Shown: positions 1 to 9,597, numbered from the stretch's first letter. The stretch: 64,000 nt of DNA from JAHEJB01 sp041748175 (GCA_041748175.1 JBGTDU010000083.1:5026-69025), one strand, 5' to 3'. Program-made: numbers and translations. Notes: a model not told the origin generated them from the sequence alone.

Positions 1-899
1 TAAAGAGGGAGTTTCCCTGTCGTACGCACCTGCCCGACGGTATCGTTCGTCTGCTTTGACAGAGCAATGTCCATTGCGCAAAGATAGTCAGGCAGGTCTC
101 CGTATGGAATCGGACCTACGCAGACCACTCGGTCTTCGACACCGAGTGACAGTGCTTTCGCGCGCACGCGTTCGACGCCATCGCCGCCTCCAACAAGGAG
201 CGCTTTGACGGGCAGATCACGCAAACGGTAGACGACGTCCGGCAACTCCCAGCCATAACAGGTTTGCCTGCGTTCGTTCCATACCGAGGACCCGAGCGTC
301 CCAATTACGATCGCCTCATCAAGCCCTAGCTCCCGACGAAGCTCTGGCACGGAATGCGGATAGAATTGGCTGGAATCGACCCCATCCGGGATAACGGTAA
401 TATCGTCAACGCCTTGTGCAGCGAGAAGCGGCCTGTGATTCCTCCCCCGTACAACCAACGCATCAGCGTGGCTGAACGCCGTGGTCTCCAACCACTGCGT
501 CAGACGGATACCTGATGCGCTCCGGCCGATAGCTCGTGCTAGCTCGGTAACCGCATCGCCCGTATCTACCACGATTCGAACGCCCGATAGCTTCTTGTAG
601 AGGAGGGCGGCAAGCACACCGGCTGCGGCCAAATCGAAGACATACACAAGGTCGGGTCGCTGTTCGTTGAGCCACCTAAGAAAACGCTGTGTTGCGGCCA
701 CTTTCCCGCCCTGCCGATATGCGATCCGCACGTCATAGGTCGACATCCGCTCTCCGAAGCTACGCGCGCGCACCGCCATGGCCCCATCCGCGCCCCCGTT
801 AACCAGAAAGGCAACCACCAGCCGCGGAGTGCCCACGTACGAGGAGTCTGCCTTCTCTCCCTTGGCACGAGAGGTAATTGCTCTGGATCTCACATTCAT
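1..899 (-). CDS. Glycosyltransferase family 4-like protein (partial, C-terminus outside window)
   Basis: Reading the reverse strand from the ATG at 899 gives an open frame of 299 codons that runs off the window edge, so only the N-terminal part is seen. It has a GT-B layout: an N-terminal half with VVAFLVNGGADGAMAVRAR and DLVYVFDLAAAGVLAALLYK, a linker with VIPDGVDSSQF near residue 170, and the start of the nucleotide-sugar-binding half (ALLVGGGDGVERV, then VGQVRTTGKLP). It probably transfers a sugar from an activated donor during assembly of the surface polysaccharide. Its ATG overlaps the TGA of the upstream exostosin-like gene by 4 bp (ATGA), which implies translational coupling. Donor and acceptor cannot be told from the sequence. 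Confidence 0.8.
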   Translation of the reverse strand, partial: MNVRSRAITSRAKGEKADSSYVGTPRLVVAFLVNGGADGAMAVRARSFGERMSTYDVRIAYRQGGKVAATQRFLRWLNEQRPDLVYVFDLAAAGVLAALLYKKLSGVRIVVDTGDAVTELARAIGRSASGIRLTQWLETTAFSHADALVVRGRNHRPLLAAQGVDDITVIPDGVDSSQFYPHSVPELRRELGLDEAIVIGTLGSSVWNERRQTCYGWELPDVVYRLRDLPVKALLVGGGDGVERVRAKALSLGVEDRVVCVGPIPYGDLPDYLCAMDIALSKQTNDTVGQVRTTGKLPL

Positions 900-2044
900 T
901 TCGGATCAGAATTTCGCTGAGCCACTATTCTTTTCCGGCTAGACGTTTCATCAATAGAAACGGTTGAATCCCGAGAAAGCAGCCGCTCCACCCTTTCCGC
1001 CATATAGGATCCAACGGCTTCTTCAGAGCACTGATTCTCCCACCAATCTAATGCGTCCAGGTGCAAACGATGCATCCGGTCAGTGTCCGAGAGCAGGTCT
1101 TGTGCGACTTCCGGGAGACGACTCCAGTCGCTGATCTCCACAACCGGCGCTCCCTCATAGAACCACCGCTTTGGTTGCGGCTCTGCCAACACAACACATC
1201 CAAATCGAAGCCCCTCGAAGTACCTATACGTTTCTGCCGACGTCCCTCGTGGAGCAAGGCAGAGCCGGGTGTCCATCAGAACCTCGGAGTACACGTCTTG
1301 AGAGAGGATTGCGTCGTGTTCGCCCGTGCCATAGTGGAGATCGTTGAGCGTGAACGAGGCTGTGGTGCTAACGCACATATGCCAGTCGTTGTGCTTGGCT
1401 TTTATATGCTCCAGGCTCCTCAGCATGGATTCTCGCGCGATGGTCTTCGGATTCTTCAGCCAATGCTGGGGCGACCACGAGGAAGAGCTGCCATGATCGA
1501 TACTCCCTGCAAAAAAGAGGTCCGTCTCGCGATCCTCAATAGGCCTGACCGGCAGGGCCCGTTGATTTCCGTATCCGAGAGGGACCGGATAGACAGGCGG
1601 TAACGGCCTAGGTCCCTTGACGAAGCGCCTGATCCCAGCAACAGTCCGCCTCATCGCGCCAGGAATACAGTGGGCGCATGTCCGGAGATACTTCAGGGCA
1701 AGTGTAGATTTCAACGGCCATGGAGGCGTGAAGAAGTTCCCGCCCAGACTGGGACTTGTGCCGTAGACTTTAAAGGTGGCGAGTACGTCGGAGGCATAAT
1801 TGGGGTAACGCGCCCACTCGTCTCCCATTACGACCGCCACAACATCGTTCCCGTAGGAAGGCAGTTCATCGAGCTTCCAAGTGAGATAGATAGTGAGGCC
1901 CCGTTGCCCAATCAAATGCTCCATGACGCGGAGTACCTCTCGGAAATAGGCTGGTGCATTTCGCTCACCATCGTCCCAGAGATCCCATGTGCGAGGCTCA
2001 TCCTCGTAGCTCAAACAAATATGGTAACGGTTTGGCTCAGCCAT
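896..2044 (-). CDS. Exostosin-like glycosyltransferase
   Basis: The 382-residue protein carries the exostosin-family signature in its C-terminal half: CLAPRGTSAETYRYFEGLRFGCVVLAE, around residues 270-295. It is preceded by DLFFAGSIDHG and a region typical of the donor-binding domain. Exostosin (GT47-like) proteins transfer hexuronic acid or hexosamine residues in animals; bacterial homologues occur in polysaccharide loci with undefined specificity. No signal peptide or membrane segment is evident, so it should act on the cytoplasmic side. It lies 18 bp downstream of a GT4 gene and overlaps the next gene by 4 bp, so it belongs to the same operon. Family call is fairly secure; the substrate is unknown. 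Confidence 0.72.
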   Translation of the reverse strand: MAEPNRYHICLSYEDEPRTWDLWDDGERNAPAYFREVLRVMEHLIGQRGLTIYLTWKLDELPSYGNDVVAVVMGDEWARYPNYASDVLATFKVYGTSPSLGGNFFTPPWPLKSTLALKYLRTCAHCIPGAMRRTVAGIRRFVKGPRPLPPVYPVPLGYGNQRALPVRPIEDRETDLFFAGSIDHGSSSSWSPQHWLKNPKTIARESMLRSLEHIKAKHNDWHMCVSTTASFTLNDLHYGTGEHDAILSQDVYSEVLMDTRLCLAPRGTSAETYRYFEGLRFGCVVLAEPQPKRWFYEGAPVVEISDWSRLPEVAQDLLSDTDRMHRLHLDALDWWENQCSEEAVGSYMAERVERLLSRDSTVSIDETSSRKRIVAQRNSDPK

Positions 2045-2062
2045 AGCGTAGTCAGGGCGAAA

Positions 2063-3193
2063 TCAGGCCGTCGCAGTGTCGGTGCGCACGATCTTCGCCA
2101 TGGTAGCGGCTACATCATCGGCGAGACGATCGGCGCTGAAATAGGCAGCGCGGCGACGAGCTTCCGCACCCAGAAGAGTCCGCTGGGCAGGATCGGCGAG
2201 AAGGTCTGAGATGGCAGCCGCCAACTCGTTGGCGTCGCCCGGCATCGCCAGGCGCCCACACACACCATCTTCGACGAACTCCATCGGGCCTCCTGTTCTT
2301 GCGGCGACTACAGGTTTTCCAAGCGCCATCCCCTCGATAATCACGGTCCCGGTTGGCTCGTCAAATGATGCATGTACGAGCACATCGGCGGCTTGCATCC
2401 ACATCGGAACATTACGTTGGAGGCCAACGAAGCGGACTGCGTCCCCCAAGCCCAGTGCTTCTGATTGCGCTCGAAGTTCCTCCGGATAATTTGGCTCTGC
2501 CCAGTGGTCGCCCCCGACAACGAAAAACTGCGCCTCAGCATGGGATTTGCGCACTAGGGCAGCGGCCTCGACAAAAACGTGTACCCCCTTCCAGCGCTGC
2601 AAACGGGCGACCATCACGACGACCGGCTTTCCCTCGGGCAATTCGAGTTGCTGCCGGGCTGCCTCGGGACTTGGAAGGCGTTCTGGGTCGAATTCGTCCA
2701 GGTCCACCGCGATGTACGCGACTTGCGTTTCCCGATGTGGCCACATTCTCCGCTGAGCTTGCTCCGCGGTCCGTCCGCAGCAAAGCACTACATCTGCATG
2801 CAGACCCGTGATCAAACGGTCCATCCAATACCCGTCCGGTAGGCTGTGCACATACCACGACGTTGGAATATCCAGTCGCCGTGCGGCAGGCCCTGCATAG
2901 AGATGGCCTTTGGCAGCCCACGAAAGAACAGCTTTGGCATCCACCTCCTGGATCCAACGCCGGATCGCGCGCACCGTTTTTATGTAGCGGAGTGGATTGC
3001 GAAGCCGACCGGAGGGGAATACGTCCGCCCGGTAACCCATTGCCTGGACCTGCTCAACGAGCGGTCCGTCCTCCAGGAATGCAATCGCATACTCGGCTCT
3101 TGGGTTAGCCTGGTTCGCTCGTAGGAGATTGAGCAGCATGCGCTCAACGCCACCTCGGAGTTCCCCCAGCGGCATGACGATTCCTACTTGCAC
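2063..3193 (-). CDS. Glycosyltransferase family 4 (GT-B fold)
   Basis: The 376-residue protein has both Rossmann-like halves of a GT4 enzyme. The N-terminus MQVGIVMPLGELRGGVERML is the usual acceptor-side start with a GG-E motif. The C-terminal half has VVVMVARLQRWKGVHVFVEA (residues ~195-215), AQFFVVGGDHW, VRFVGLQRNVPMWMQAADVLVHAS and the donor-binding region EPTGTVIIEGMALGKPVVA. The second E of the E-x7-E motif is replaced within the EPTGTVIIEGMA run, as in many retaining enzymes. It is predicted to add one sugar to a lipid-linked repeat unit in the cytoplasm. Donor unknown. Confidence 0.88.
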   Translation of the reverse strand: MQVGIVMPLGELRGGVERMLLNLLRANQANPRAEYAIAFLEDGPLVEQVQAMGYRADVFPSGRLRNPLRYIKTVRAIRRWIQEVDAKAVLSWAAKGHLYAGPAARRLDIPTSWYVHSLPDGYWMDRLITGLHADVVLCCGRTAEQAQRRMWPHRETQVAYIAVDLDEFDPERLPSPEAARQQLELPEGKPVVVMVARLQRWKGVHVFVEAAALVRKSHAEAQFFVVGGDHWAEPNYPEELRAQSEALGLGDAVRFVGLQRNVPMWMQAADVLVHASFDEPTGTVIIEGMALGKPVVAARTGGPMEFVEDGVCGRLAMPGDANELAAAISDLLADPAQRTLLGAEARRRAAYFSADRLADDVAATMAKIVRTDTATA

Positions 3194-3285
3194 GTTGAGT
3201 TCGGGGCTAGCATGGAGGAGGGAACGAATCGAACCGCTACTGTGGCAGATCTAACGATAATGCAGGCGGCCGGGCAGGTGGCCTT

Positions 3286-4752
3286 TCAGCCATCTTTGTA
3301 TGCCAACAGGTCCCCCGATTCTTCTGAGACCCGCAAGCTGTCCCGGTACAGCCGGTCCAAGGCTCCGATACAGAACCAGAGGATAGCGCTTACAGCGTAC
3401 AGCCCTCCTCCAAGCCAGAGAGAGAAGTTCACTCCCAATATGCCAATGAAGGCGAGGGCTAGCACGCTCCGCGTCCGAAGCCAATACCGTATCGCCGTCA
3501 ACACGATCATCACTATCATAACGTGGTACAAGACACCGCCTACGAGACCAGTCGTCACCATAACATCCCCAATGTCGGTTTCGGTTGGGCGAAACGTGTT
3601 CCCAAACTTCATCGCGGCACTTGATGATGCGCCGAGCCCATATCCTAGAGGGTTGGTTATGACTGATTCGTACCCGTGCAGCAACAGGGACGTGTGCACG
3701 TTGAGAGTCCCCCCCTCGCTGACACCTTCGTCCAGCAACAAGGCTTGTCGGTCCAGTTTATTTTGAGCCGCCTCATTGAGGCCGAGATTACCCACGTTGG
3801 ACATACTCCACGCGAAGCCGACCACGCATACAACGAGCGCGAGCAAACCACGCGGCACCCAGGTCCTTTTGTCCTTTCCCATTAACGCCCATAGCACCAC
3901 GGCCAACCCAAGTATTTTTACGAGTGGACCACGGCTTCCGGTGAGCATCACCGCATACAATAGAGGAAGCAGCAGGAAAATCGTAGCACGGTTGCGAAAT
4001 AATAAGGCGGCCCAAAGCGCGATGCCCACCGTCACCAGGTAGGCACCGTGCTCCGTACCAGAGGCGAAGAATGAGATCGGGGCCAAGCCTGTGTCGAGGG
4101 TACCCAGCGCCTGGTACCCAGCAATATTGTACCAAGTCATCTGGTACGGAAAGTAGCCGTAGATTACCTGGATAAAGCCCACGATTATCGCCGCACATGC
4201 GAATGGCGTAAGCAACTTAAACAAAAAAGTTCGCATCAAGGCCTCGGTGGCAAACGTCCGTCCTACCCAGAACCACAACAACGGCGCAAGAATGAAAATG
4301 CCACCCGCTACTCCGACAATCAGCCCACCCTGCATAGGGTTGAACATCTGCACGACCATGACGACCATCAGTCCAAGTGTCCAGCGCGAAAGCGCGGTAT
4401 CTGTCTTGATCTGACCAGTACCAACAGCATAAAGGCAGAGCGCAGCCGCGAATGCAACACCCAGCAACAGCAAGGGGTCGACACCGGACCACCCCACCAA
4501 GGGAATTAGCGCCCGCCTGATGTCCCCCAGTAAGATGAGGTATACCATCCCCGCAATGATACTGCTGCGGACATCTACAGTAGCCCAGGCGATCAGTGGA
4601 AAGGCAATAGCCAACGAGACCACGATGCGGCCGTTGCCCGAGATGGCCACCATGACCAAGATTGGAAGCACGACAAGACCGGCCACAAAAAACCCAACGG
4701 TGCGCCAATTCACGCGTCGTTTCCACCAACTATTAGAAATTGCAACGTTCAC
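3286..4752 (-). CDS. O-antigen ligase/polymerase family membrane protein (Wzy-like)
   Basis: The 488-residue protein is almost entirely hydrophobic segments, with roughly 12 predicted membrane helices. It has one larger soluble loop (about residues 325-385) containing NKLDRQALLLDEGVSEGG and NVHTSLLLHGYESVITNPLGYGLGAS. An H-S loop followed by a GYG-LG motif is typical of the Wzy_C/O-antigen ligase family, which polymerises or ligates polyprenyl-linked glycans at the outer face of the inner membrane. Only one such protein occurs in the visible locus, so a polymerase role is the simplest reading; a ligase cannot be excluded. Its ATG overlaps the TGA of the upstream glycosyltransferase by 4 bp. 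Confidence 0.82.
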   Translation of the reverse strand: MNVAISNSWWKRRVNWRTVGFFVAGLVVLPILVMVAISGNGRIVVSLAIAFPLIAWATVDVRSSIIAGMVYLILLGDIRRALIPLVGWSGVDPLLLLGVAFAAALCLYAVGTGQIKTDTALSRWTLGLMVVMVVQMFNPMQGGLIVGVAGGIFILAPLLWFWVGRTFATEALMRTFLFKLLTPFACAAIIVGFIQVIYGYFPYQMTWYNIAGYQALGTLDTGLAPISFFASGTEHGAYLVTVGIALWAALLFRNRATIFLLLPLLYAVMLTGSRGPLVKILGLAVVLWALMGKDKRTWVPRGLLALVVCVVGFAWSMSNVGNLGLNEAAQNKLDRQALLLDEGVSEGGTLNVHTSLLLHGYESVITNPLGYGLGASSSAAMKFGNTFRPTETDIGDVMVTTGLVGGVLYHVMIVMIVLTAIRYWLRTRSVLALAFIGILGVNFSLWLGGGLYAVSAILWFCIGALDRLYRDSLRVSEESGDLLAYKDG

Positions 4753-5915
4753 GATAGAAGTACAGAATGCTCCACGTCGATGGGTAAGCCCTCCTCACGG
4801 TGCCTCATAGCTTCCATCAGACGGCGGACCGAATGCTCAAATGCGAATGTCCGCTGATAGAGCGCAAGTCCGGCCGCGCCTAGTACAGCTCTGTGTTCTG
4901 GGAGAGTAGCAAGTTTGATAACCTCCTCCACGTAGCGTTTCGCAGCGCCAACCGGGACCGCCACAAAGGCATCTCCTGCAGCGTCACATAAAATGGGGTC
5001 CGTGCTCTCTCCAATGGTCGTCGCACTAGCAACCCCTTGCTGAAGTCCGGCCATGAACGAACCCCGTCGCGACGAGACGCCATCACTGAAGGGCGTAAGA
5101 TGAATATCCATGGCAGCAAGGTGACGGCTGACCTCTTCCGCGGGAAGCAATCCTGCATCGATGAAGGGCAATCCATGCAGGGCGCTTCGCACTGTCTCCC
5201 CGCTCGTGCCTACGTAGAGGAAACGGATCGGGGAAATCTGCTCCGCCAATTCAGCCGCCGCAAGCGCGATCAAGGGTAGCGACCGGGCATGTCCAACCGA
5301 TCCGAATATGCCGACGACGAGCGTGCTTTCTTCGAGGCCGAGTAGTCGCTTCGCTTCGCCAGTTGTCATTGACGTCGGCATGAAGTTCGAGCCTACTGGT
5401 AGATGGCACACGTCGGTATTGGGAAACCATGCGCCGTACTTTCGGGCCCAGGGCTCAATCGAGAAGCACGCCAGATCAGCCAAACGGCCGAGTGCCACGA
5501 ACTGCGCACGCTGCCACATCGTCAATATGGCAAAGCGCCAATTTGTGATGGGGACAAAATCCTCATGAGCCATCCAGGCAATTCGAGTTTTTCGACACCG
5601 TCGCTTAACGGCAGCGATCGCGAGAGGAAGAGATGGATTGAGCCCCCATTTGCCGTAGCTGAATTGGTTGAATTGGATGAACAACCAATCAGGCGGATCA
5701 TTCGCAATTACTTCCACAATACGATGTACACCGCGCCTTTGCGCTAGCGAGAACGCTTGAATAATTTCTACGCCCTCGATAGGATCGGGAGAAGCCTGAG
5801 CAGTGAGTATCCTAACTTGAGTATGTCCAGAGAGAGCCGAGGCGAGACGCGCTGTGTGGTCGCCAATCCCATCGATTGAAGGCGGAAGAACCGGAAATAG
5901 AATATCAATTCTCAT
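4749..5915 (-). CDS. Glycosyltransferase (GT-B, family 4-like)
   Basis: The preferred start is the ATG at 5915, because it gives the canonical N-terminus MRIDILFPVLPPSIDGIGDHT and has AGGGG seven bases upstream. A longer frame opens at a GTG at 5948. The 388-residue product has an N-terminal acceptor half (PSIDGIGDHTARLASAL) and a donor half with TLVVGIFGSVGHARSL, IRFLYVGTSGE, HLAAMDIHLTPFSDGVSSRRGSFMAGLQQGVA. The SSRRGSFMAGLQ run takes the place of the usual E-x7-E, a pattern seen in divergent GT4-like proteins. It probably contributes one linkage of the surface glycan. Specificity is unknown. Confidence 0.78.
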   Translation of the reverse strand: MRIDILFPVLPPSIDGIGDHTARLASALSGHTQVRILTAQASPDPIEGVEIIQAFSLAQRRGVHRIVEVIANDPPDWLFIQFNQFSYGKWGLNPSLPLAIAAVKRRCRKTRIAWMAHEDFVPITNWRFAILTMWQRAQFVALGRLADLACFSIEPWARKYGAWFPNTDVCHLPVGSNFMPTSMTTGEAKRLLGLEESTLVVGIFGSVGHARSLPLIALAAAELAEQISPIRFLYVGTSGETVRSALHGLPFIDAGLLPAEEVSRHLAAMDIHLTPFSDGVSSRRGSFMAGLQQGVASATTIGESTDPILCDAAGDAFVAVPVGAAKRYVEEVIKLATLPEHRAVLGAAGLALYQRTFAFEHSVRRLMEAMRHREEGLPIDVEHSVLLS

Positions 5916-5968
5916 TGGTCGCCCCTGCATCGTGGCAGGCTTCGACACTTCCGAAAGACGGGATCAAT

Positions 5969-7147
5969 CTAGGATTGGACGGCTGGGGTCGACACATCTT
6001 GCGGAATGAAGGAAGGATTTATTAGACCCCAAAAGTTCGCCAACTGATCTTGAATCATGAACTGGCTCCTGGCCAACTCAAGGGCGTTTGCGGTAACTGC
6101 TTCCCTGCGTTCCAGGCCTCCGAGGATCGTCTGAGCAATGGCATCCGGTTCGTCCGACGATGAACAAATGGCGGCGTCATGCTGGTTAAGCAAAAGTGCC
6201 GCGGCCGAATCGCCCGGCCCATGATAAAGAATGGGAATTCCACTGCCGAGATAGGTTACCAGCTTGGTGGATAGGCTGTAACGCGCGAACGAATCGAAAC
6301 GGGATTCGATCGGAAGGGGCAGATAGAGCAGATCCGCTTTGGTAAGATCGGCTTCAATGTCTTCTTGCGCTCCCCACGGCAGAACCTCCACGTGAATACT
6401 ACCACGGTCTACTGAGAAAGACATTCCGCCCCGCGTAGTAAAGGAGATATCCCAGTCGGGTCGTTGATCGGAAATCTGGTTGAGGCTCTCGAATAAAGCA
6501 CAGATAGTATTCTCATAACTTAGATGAATTAAACCCATAATATAAATCCTTAGCGAGTTTGCGTGTGTTGCTCGTGGCGCTTCAGCAACCGTATTCAACC
6601 CATCAGTTACAATCGCGAAGGGCTTGGCGCCATAGCGGCGAGCGTATTCCTCGCCCATCGTGGACGAAATGACCGTCCTACCACTTGCGCCGCGCCAGAC
6701 AACGCCGAGTTTCTCCATGGCATGTGCGAGGTACGGCGCGCGACTGAGATTGTACGTCATGTCGTCATGCACGCTGATGAAATAGGGAATACCAAGGTCT
6801 CTCGCAACCTCATACGCATACCAAAAGTCCAACCCGTGCGGGATCGCGTGGATGGCTCTGATTCCGCGCCGCAGACACAGATCCTTCAATCGCGCTTTAA
6901 AACGGACGCCAAGAAGGCGATCGAGGTGCGGAAGGCCGAAGTAGTTCACAAATCGGGTAGACTCGATGCGGCCAAAGTGAGGGCGAATCGGAAGATGCAC
7001 TTCTTCTGCGGGCGCGTCCGCCGCTGCATATTCAGGACAGGTGGCAACGCTCAACCAATCCAGTGGCGCATTCGATGTGAGGGAACGGAGGATTCGCGCT
7101 CCGCCGCCTGAACCGTTCATACTGAACGGTTGGACAAATGCAATCAT
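5969..7147 (-). CDS. Glycosyltransferase, GT-B type
   Basis: The 392-residue protein begins MIAFVQPFSMNGSGGGARILRSL, a typical GT-B acceptor-side start. It continues with GLDFWYAYEVARDLGIPYFISVHDDM (residues ~105-130), a second Rossmann half with SLRIYIMGLIHLSYENT, and a late donor-site region FDSFARYSLSTKLVTYLGSGIPILYHGPGDSA. The S-T-KLVTYL-SG-PI pattern matches bacterial GT4-like transferases of capsule loci. It sits 53 bp downstream-to-upstream between two other transferases on the same strand. The sugar it transfers cannot be deduced. Confidence 0.75.
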   Translation of the reverse strand: MIAFVQPFSMNGSGGGARILRSLTSNAPLDWLSVATCPEYAAADAPAEEVHLPIRPHFGRIESTRFVNYFGLPHLDRLLGVRFKARLKDLCLRRGIRAIHAIPHGLDFWYAYEVARDLGIPYFISVHDDMTYNLSRAPYLAHAMEKLGVVWRGASGRTVISSTMGEEYARRYGAKPFAIVTDGLNTVAEAPRATHANSLRIYIMGLIHLSYENTICALFESLNQISDQRPDWDISFTTRGGMSFSVDRGSIHVEVLPWGAQEDIEADLTKADLLYLPLPIESRFDSFARYSLSTKLVTYLGSGIPILYHGPGDSAAALLLNQHDAAICSSSDEPDAIAQTILGGLERREAVTANALELARSQFMIQDQLANFWGLINPSFIPQDVSTPAVQS

Positions 7148-7233
7148 CGTGGTGAATCCTTATCTGATCAATGCGCAGTGAAGATGTGTAGTTGAACAGG
7201 CTCGCCCAGATCTAAGAAGCCGAGCGACTCGTC

Positions 7234-8337
7234 CTACCATCCCCAAACTCGTAGCAGTTGTTGCACGGTTCTGACTCGAAACGTGAGGGAACGGGGCTGT
7301 GTGGCAGCGAGCCAGCCATGAATCCATTTCTCGAAGGCGCTTCGAGGGTCAGCAAATGCCTCGGGGTTCGATCGGCCTTCCATCTTCGCCAGGGCCACCC
7401 AATCTGTTTCCCAGATATTAAGTCGGCTGAATCGGGCTGTGCTATACTCATGCATGATTTCGAGCACGTCGGAATCCCACCTGTACAACTCCTCTCCGAC
7501 GCTGGTTGCCTCGGACCCGAATGCTGTCTTGTCGGCGCCATCAGGGAGCCATGTAGGTTCGATCTCAACAGCACGCTCACTTGCTGCGTCCATGTGGTGG
7601 TATTGCCTGAAGACGGGAATCGCCCGCTTGTCAGGATTATTGAGTGTTTCCCAGCATTGATACCACCGTTGTTTGCTCTTCATACGCGCCCAATCTGTGT
7701 ATTGGAAATGAAGCACTTTGATGTCTTCGAACACTATCCAGGGAGCCTTGTCCGGTGCAGGTAGCCTCCGGCTGTGTATGCTTTCTCCCGAGTGTGCCGT
7801 TCCATCGTCGACAAAACCAAATGGGATTGGTTGTTCCGAAAACCAACCCCGCGTGCAGCCAGGGAGCAGATTCAACCATCTGAAAGCCAGAACTGAACCG
7901 GGCTCAGCGTGGATAAGCTTCTCCCATTCCGGGCTGTTTCTCCAGTTGCCGGATAGAGCTTCGTCGGCATCCAGTGCAATGAATATCCGCTTCCCCTCAG
8001 CGTGAATCTCACGAGCGGTATCGATCAGTAATCTTTGGCGCAGACCTTCGTCGTAGTGGCCCCATGTGTTATCAACGAGCGTCGTCTTCGGAAAGCTCTT
8101 CGCTATTGACTGTGAACCATCCGATGAACCTTGGTCTGCCACGACAATGTGATCGGCCCATTCCTCAGCATAGTTTAGGAAATGTTTGAGGATCCACTGC
8201 TCGTCTTTTACCGGCGTAAGGCAGAATAGGATCGGGCGATCAATTTCTCCTGTCTTTCGCACAAGTTTAGCCTCTCCGTCGATTTGTCGCCGGTTTCGAA
8301 TCTCACGTGCGGTTTCGAGATTGGCTCCCAGGCTCAT
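7234..8337 (-). CDS. Glycosyltransferase family 2-like (GT-A)
   Basis: The 367-residue protein has a GT-A-like core: LFCLTPVKDEQWILKHFLNYAEEWADHIVVADQGSSDGS at residues ~37-75, then IFIALDADEALSG near residue 118, where the DxD motif binding metal and nucleotide sugar is expected. The C-terminal half is rich in Trp and His and may define an acceptor site. It resembles the Glyco_tranf_2_4 type of proteins. Stand-alone and soluble, it probably works at the cytoplasmic membrane. Neighbours are a glycosyltransferase (87 bp away) and an SDR epimerase (36 bp away). Confidence 0.76.
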   Translation of the reverse strand: MSLGANLETAREIRNRRQIDGEAKLVRKTGEIDRPILFCLTPVKDEQWILKHFLNYAEEWADHIVVADQGSSDGSQSIAKSFPKTTLVDNTWGHYDEGLRQRLLIDTAREIHAEGKRIFIALDADEALSGNWRNSPEWEKLIHAEPGSVLAFRWLNLLPGCTRGWFSEQPIPFGFVDDGTAHSGESIHSRRLPAPDKAPWIVFEDIKVLHFQYTDWARMKSKQRWYQCWETLNNPDKRAIPVFRQYHHMDAASERAVEIEPTWLPDGADKTAFGSEATSVGEELYRWDSDVLEIMHEYSTARFSRLNIWETDWVALAKMEGRSNPEAFADPRSAFEKWIHGWLAATQPRSLTFRVRTVQQLLRVWGW

Positions 8338-8373
8338 ACGAGTGGTTTTTCTCAGTGCAACCCGAAATCCAAA

Positions 8374-9444
8374 TTATGCCGACAGGACGACGTTTGGTCT
8401 CTCCACCCAACTCGAGTGGATTTCACCGACGATGTCCTTCAGCGACCTTGTTATTTCCCACTGCGGATAATGGCGCCTCATTTTTGAGAGATCGCTGATG
8501 TAGCAGATGTGGTCACCCTCCCTGCTCTTCTCGTCGTACGTGTAGACCATCGGAATGCCCGAGACTGCCTCGGCAATTTCAAACGCCTCTAGAATAGAAC
8601 ATGAGTTTTCCCGCCCGCCGCCAAGGTTGTACACCTCGGCACACCGTGGATCAGCAATAAAAGCCTCGATGAAACGAGCCACGTCCAGCGAATGGATATT
8701 GTCACGTACCTGTTTCCCCTTGTATCCGAAAATGGTGTATGGGCGTTCCGTCAGATTGCACTTCAACAGATAGCTCAAGAAGCCGTGGAGTTCAACGCCC
8801 GAATGATTCGGACCCGTTAGACATCCGCCCCGCAGGCAACAACTCCTGAGGCCGAAGTACCGCCCATACTCTTGCACCATGACATCTGCCGCCACTTTCG
8901 AGGCTCCGAAGAGAGAATGCTTTGACTGGTCGATTCGAAAAGTCTCGGCAATGCCATTATAGTTCTCGGGCTCGGCGAAGTCCCATCGCTTATCCAACTC
9001 TAAAAGCGGTAGCTCATTCGGGGCATCACCGTATACCTTGTTGGTGGACATATGCACAAACGTGGCTTCGGGTGCATGCTGGCGCACCGCCTCAATCAGA
9101 TTGAGCGTTCCAACGGCATTCGTGTCGAAGTCGTCAAATGGAATCTGCGCGGCCTTATCGTGTGACGGTTGCGCTGCGGCATGCACAACGGCATCTGGGC
9201 TGAGCGTTGCCATCAACTCCAGAACGCGGGGCCGGTCGCGAATGTCTACCTCGTGGTGCGTAAAGTCTGGCAGAGACTCTTCCAAGCGACGCTGATTCCA
9301 TCTTGTGTCTCCCTCTGGACCAAAAAAGAAGGCACGCAGGTTACTGTCCACGCCGTGAACCTTCCACCCTAGCATAGAGAAATAAGTACAAACCTCCGAT
9401 CCAATAAGACCTGACGAACCCGTCACGAGAAGAATTTTTTTCAT
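8374..9444 (-). CDS. NAD-dependent epimerase/dehydratase (CDP-paratose 2-epimerase-like SDR)
   Basis: The start is placed at the ATG at 9444, because the nucleotide-binding strand MKKILLVTGSSGLIGSEV begins exactly there; the frame extends upstream to 9564 without plausible coding. The 356-residue protein has the extended-SDR glycine motif (GSSGLIG), DIRDRPRVLELM, HAAAQPSHD, VHMSTNKVYGDAPN and RDNIHSLDVARFI. This most resembles CDP-tyvelose/paratose 2-epimerases and related sugar-nucleotide epimerases. At the YxxxK position the sequence is SLFGASK, so the usual catalytic tyrosine appears to be phenylalanine. It would supply a modified nucleotide sugar to the neighbouring transferases; the exact substrate is open. 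Confidence 0.8.
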   Translation of the reverse strand: MKKILLVTGSSGLIGSEVCTYFSMLGWKVHGVDSNLRAFFFGPEGDTRWNQRRLEESLPDFTHHEVDIRDRPRVLELMATLSPDAVVHAAAQPSHDKAAQIPFDDFDTNAVGTLNLIEAVRQHAPEATFVHMSTNKVYGDAPNELPLLELDKRWDFAEPENYNGIAETFRIDQSKHSLFGASKVAADVMVQEYGRYFGLRSCCLRGGCLTGPNHSGVELHGFLSYLLKCNLTERPYTIFGYKGKQVRDNIHSLDVARFIEAFIADPRCAEVYNLGGGRENSCSILEAFEIAEAVSGIPMVYTYDEKSREGDHICYISDLSKMRRHYPQWEITRSLKDIVGEIHSSWVERPNVVLSA

Positions 9445-9597
9445 TCTGAGAATTGGCGATATGGTGAGAGTCCGAAACTTTGCCGCTTGACGATCATGTA
9501 GAACCGGGTCTGCCCCTGTCGCTTGGGCGATTTGGCTTTGCGACTTCGGGAGGGCCGGAAGCAAAGGTGCGTCTGCGTAGGCTACGGACGCGTCTGC

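Noticed and set aside
1061..1603. 180-residue plus-strand frame
   Set aside because: It lies antisense to the exostosin-like gene, which has clear family motifs; it is a shadow frame.
9445..9564. N-terminal extension of the SDR epimerase
   Set aside because: The Rossmann strand starts at the ATG at 9444; the 40 upstream residues resemble nothing in the family.
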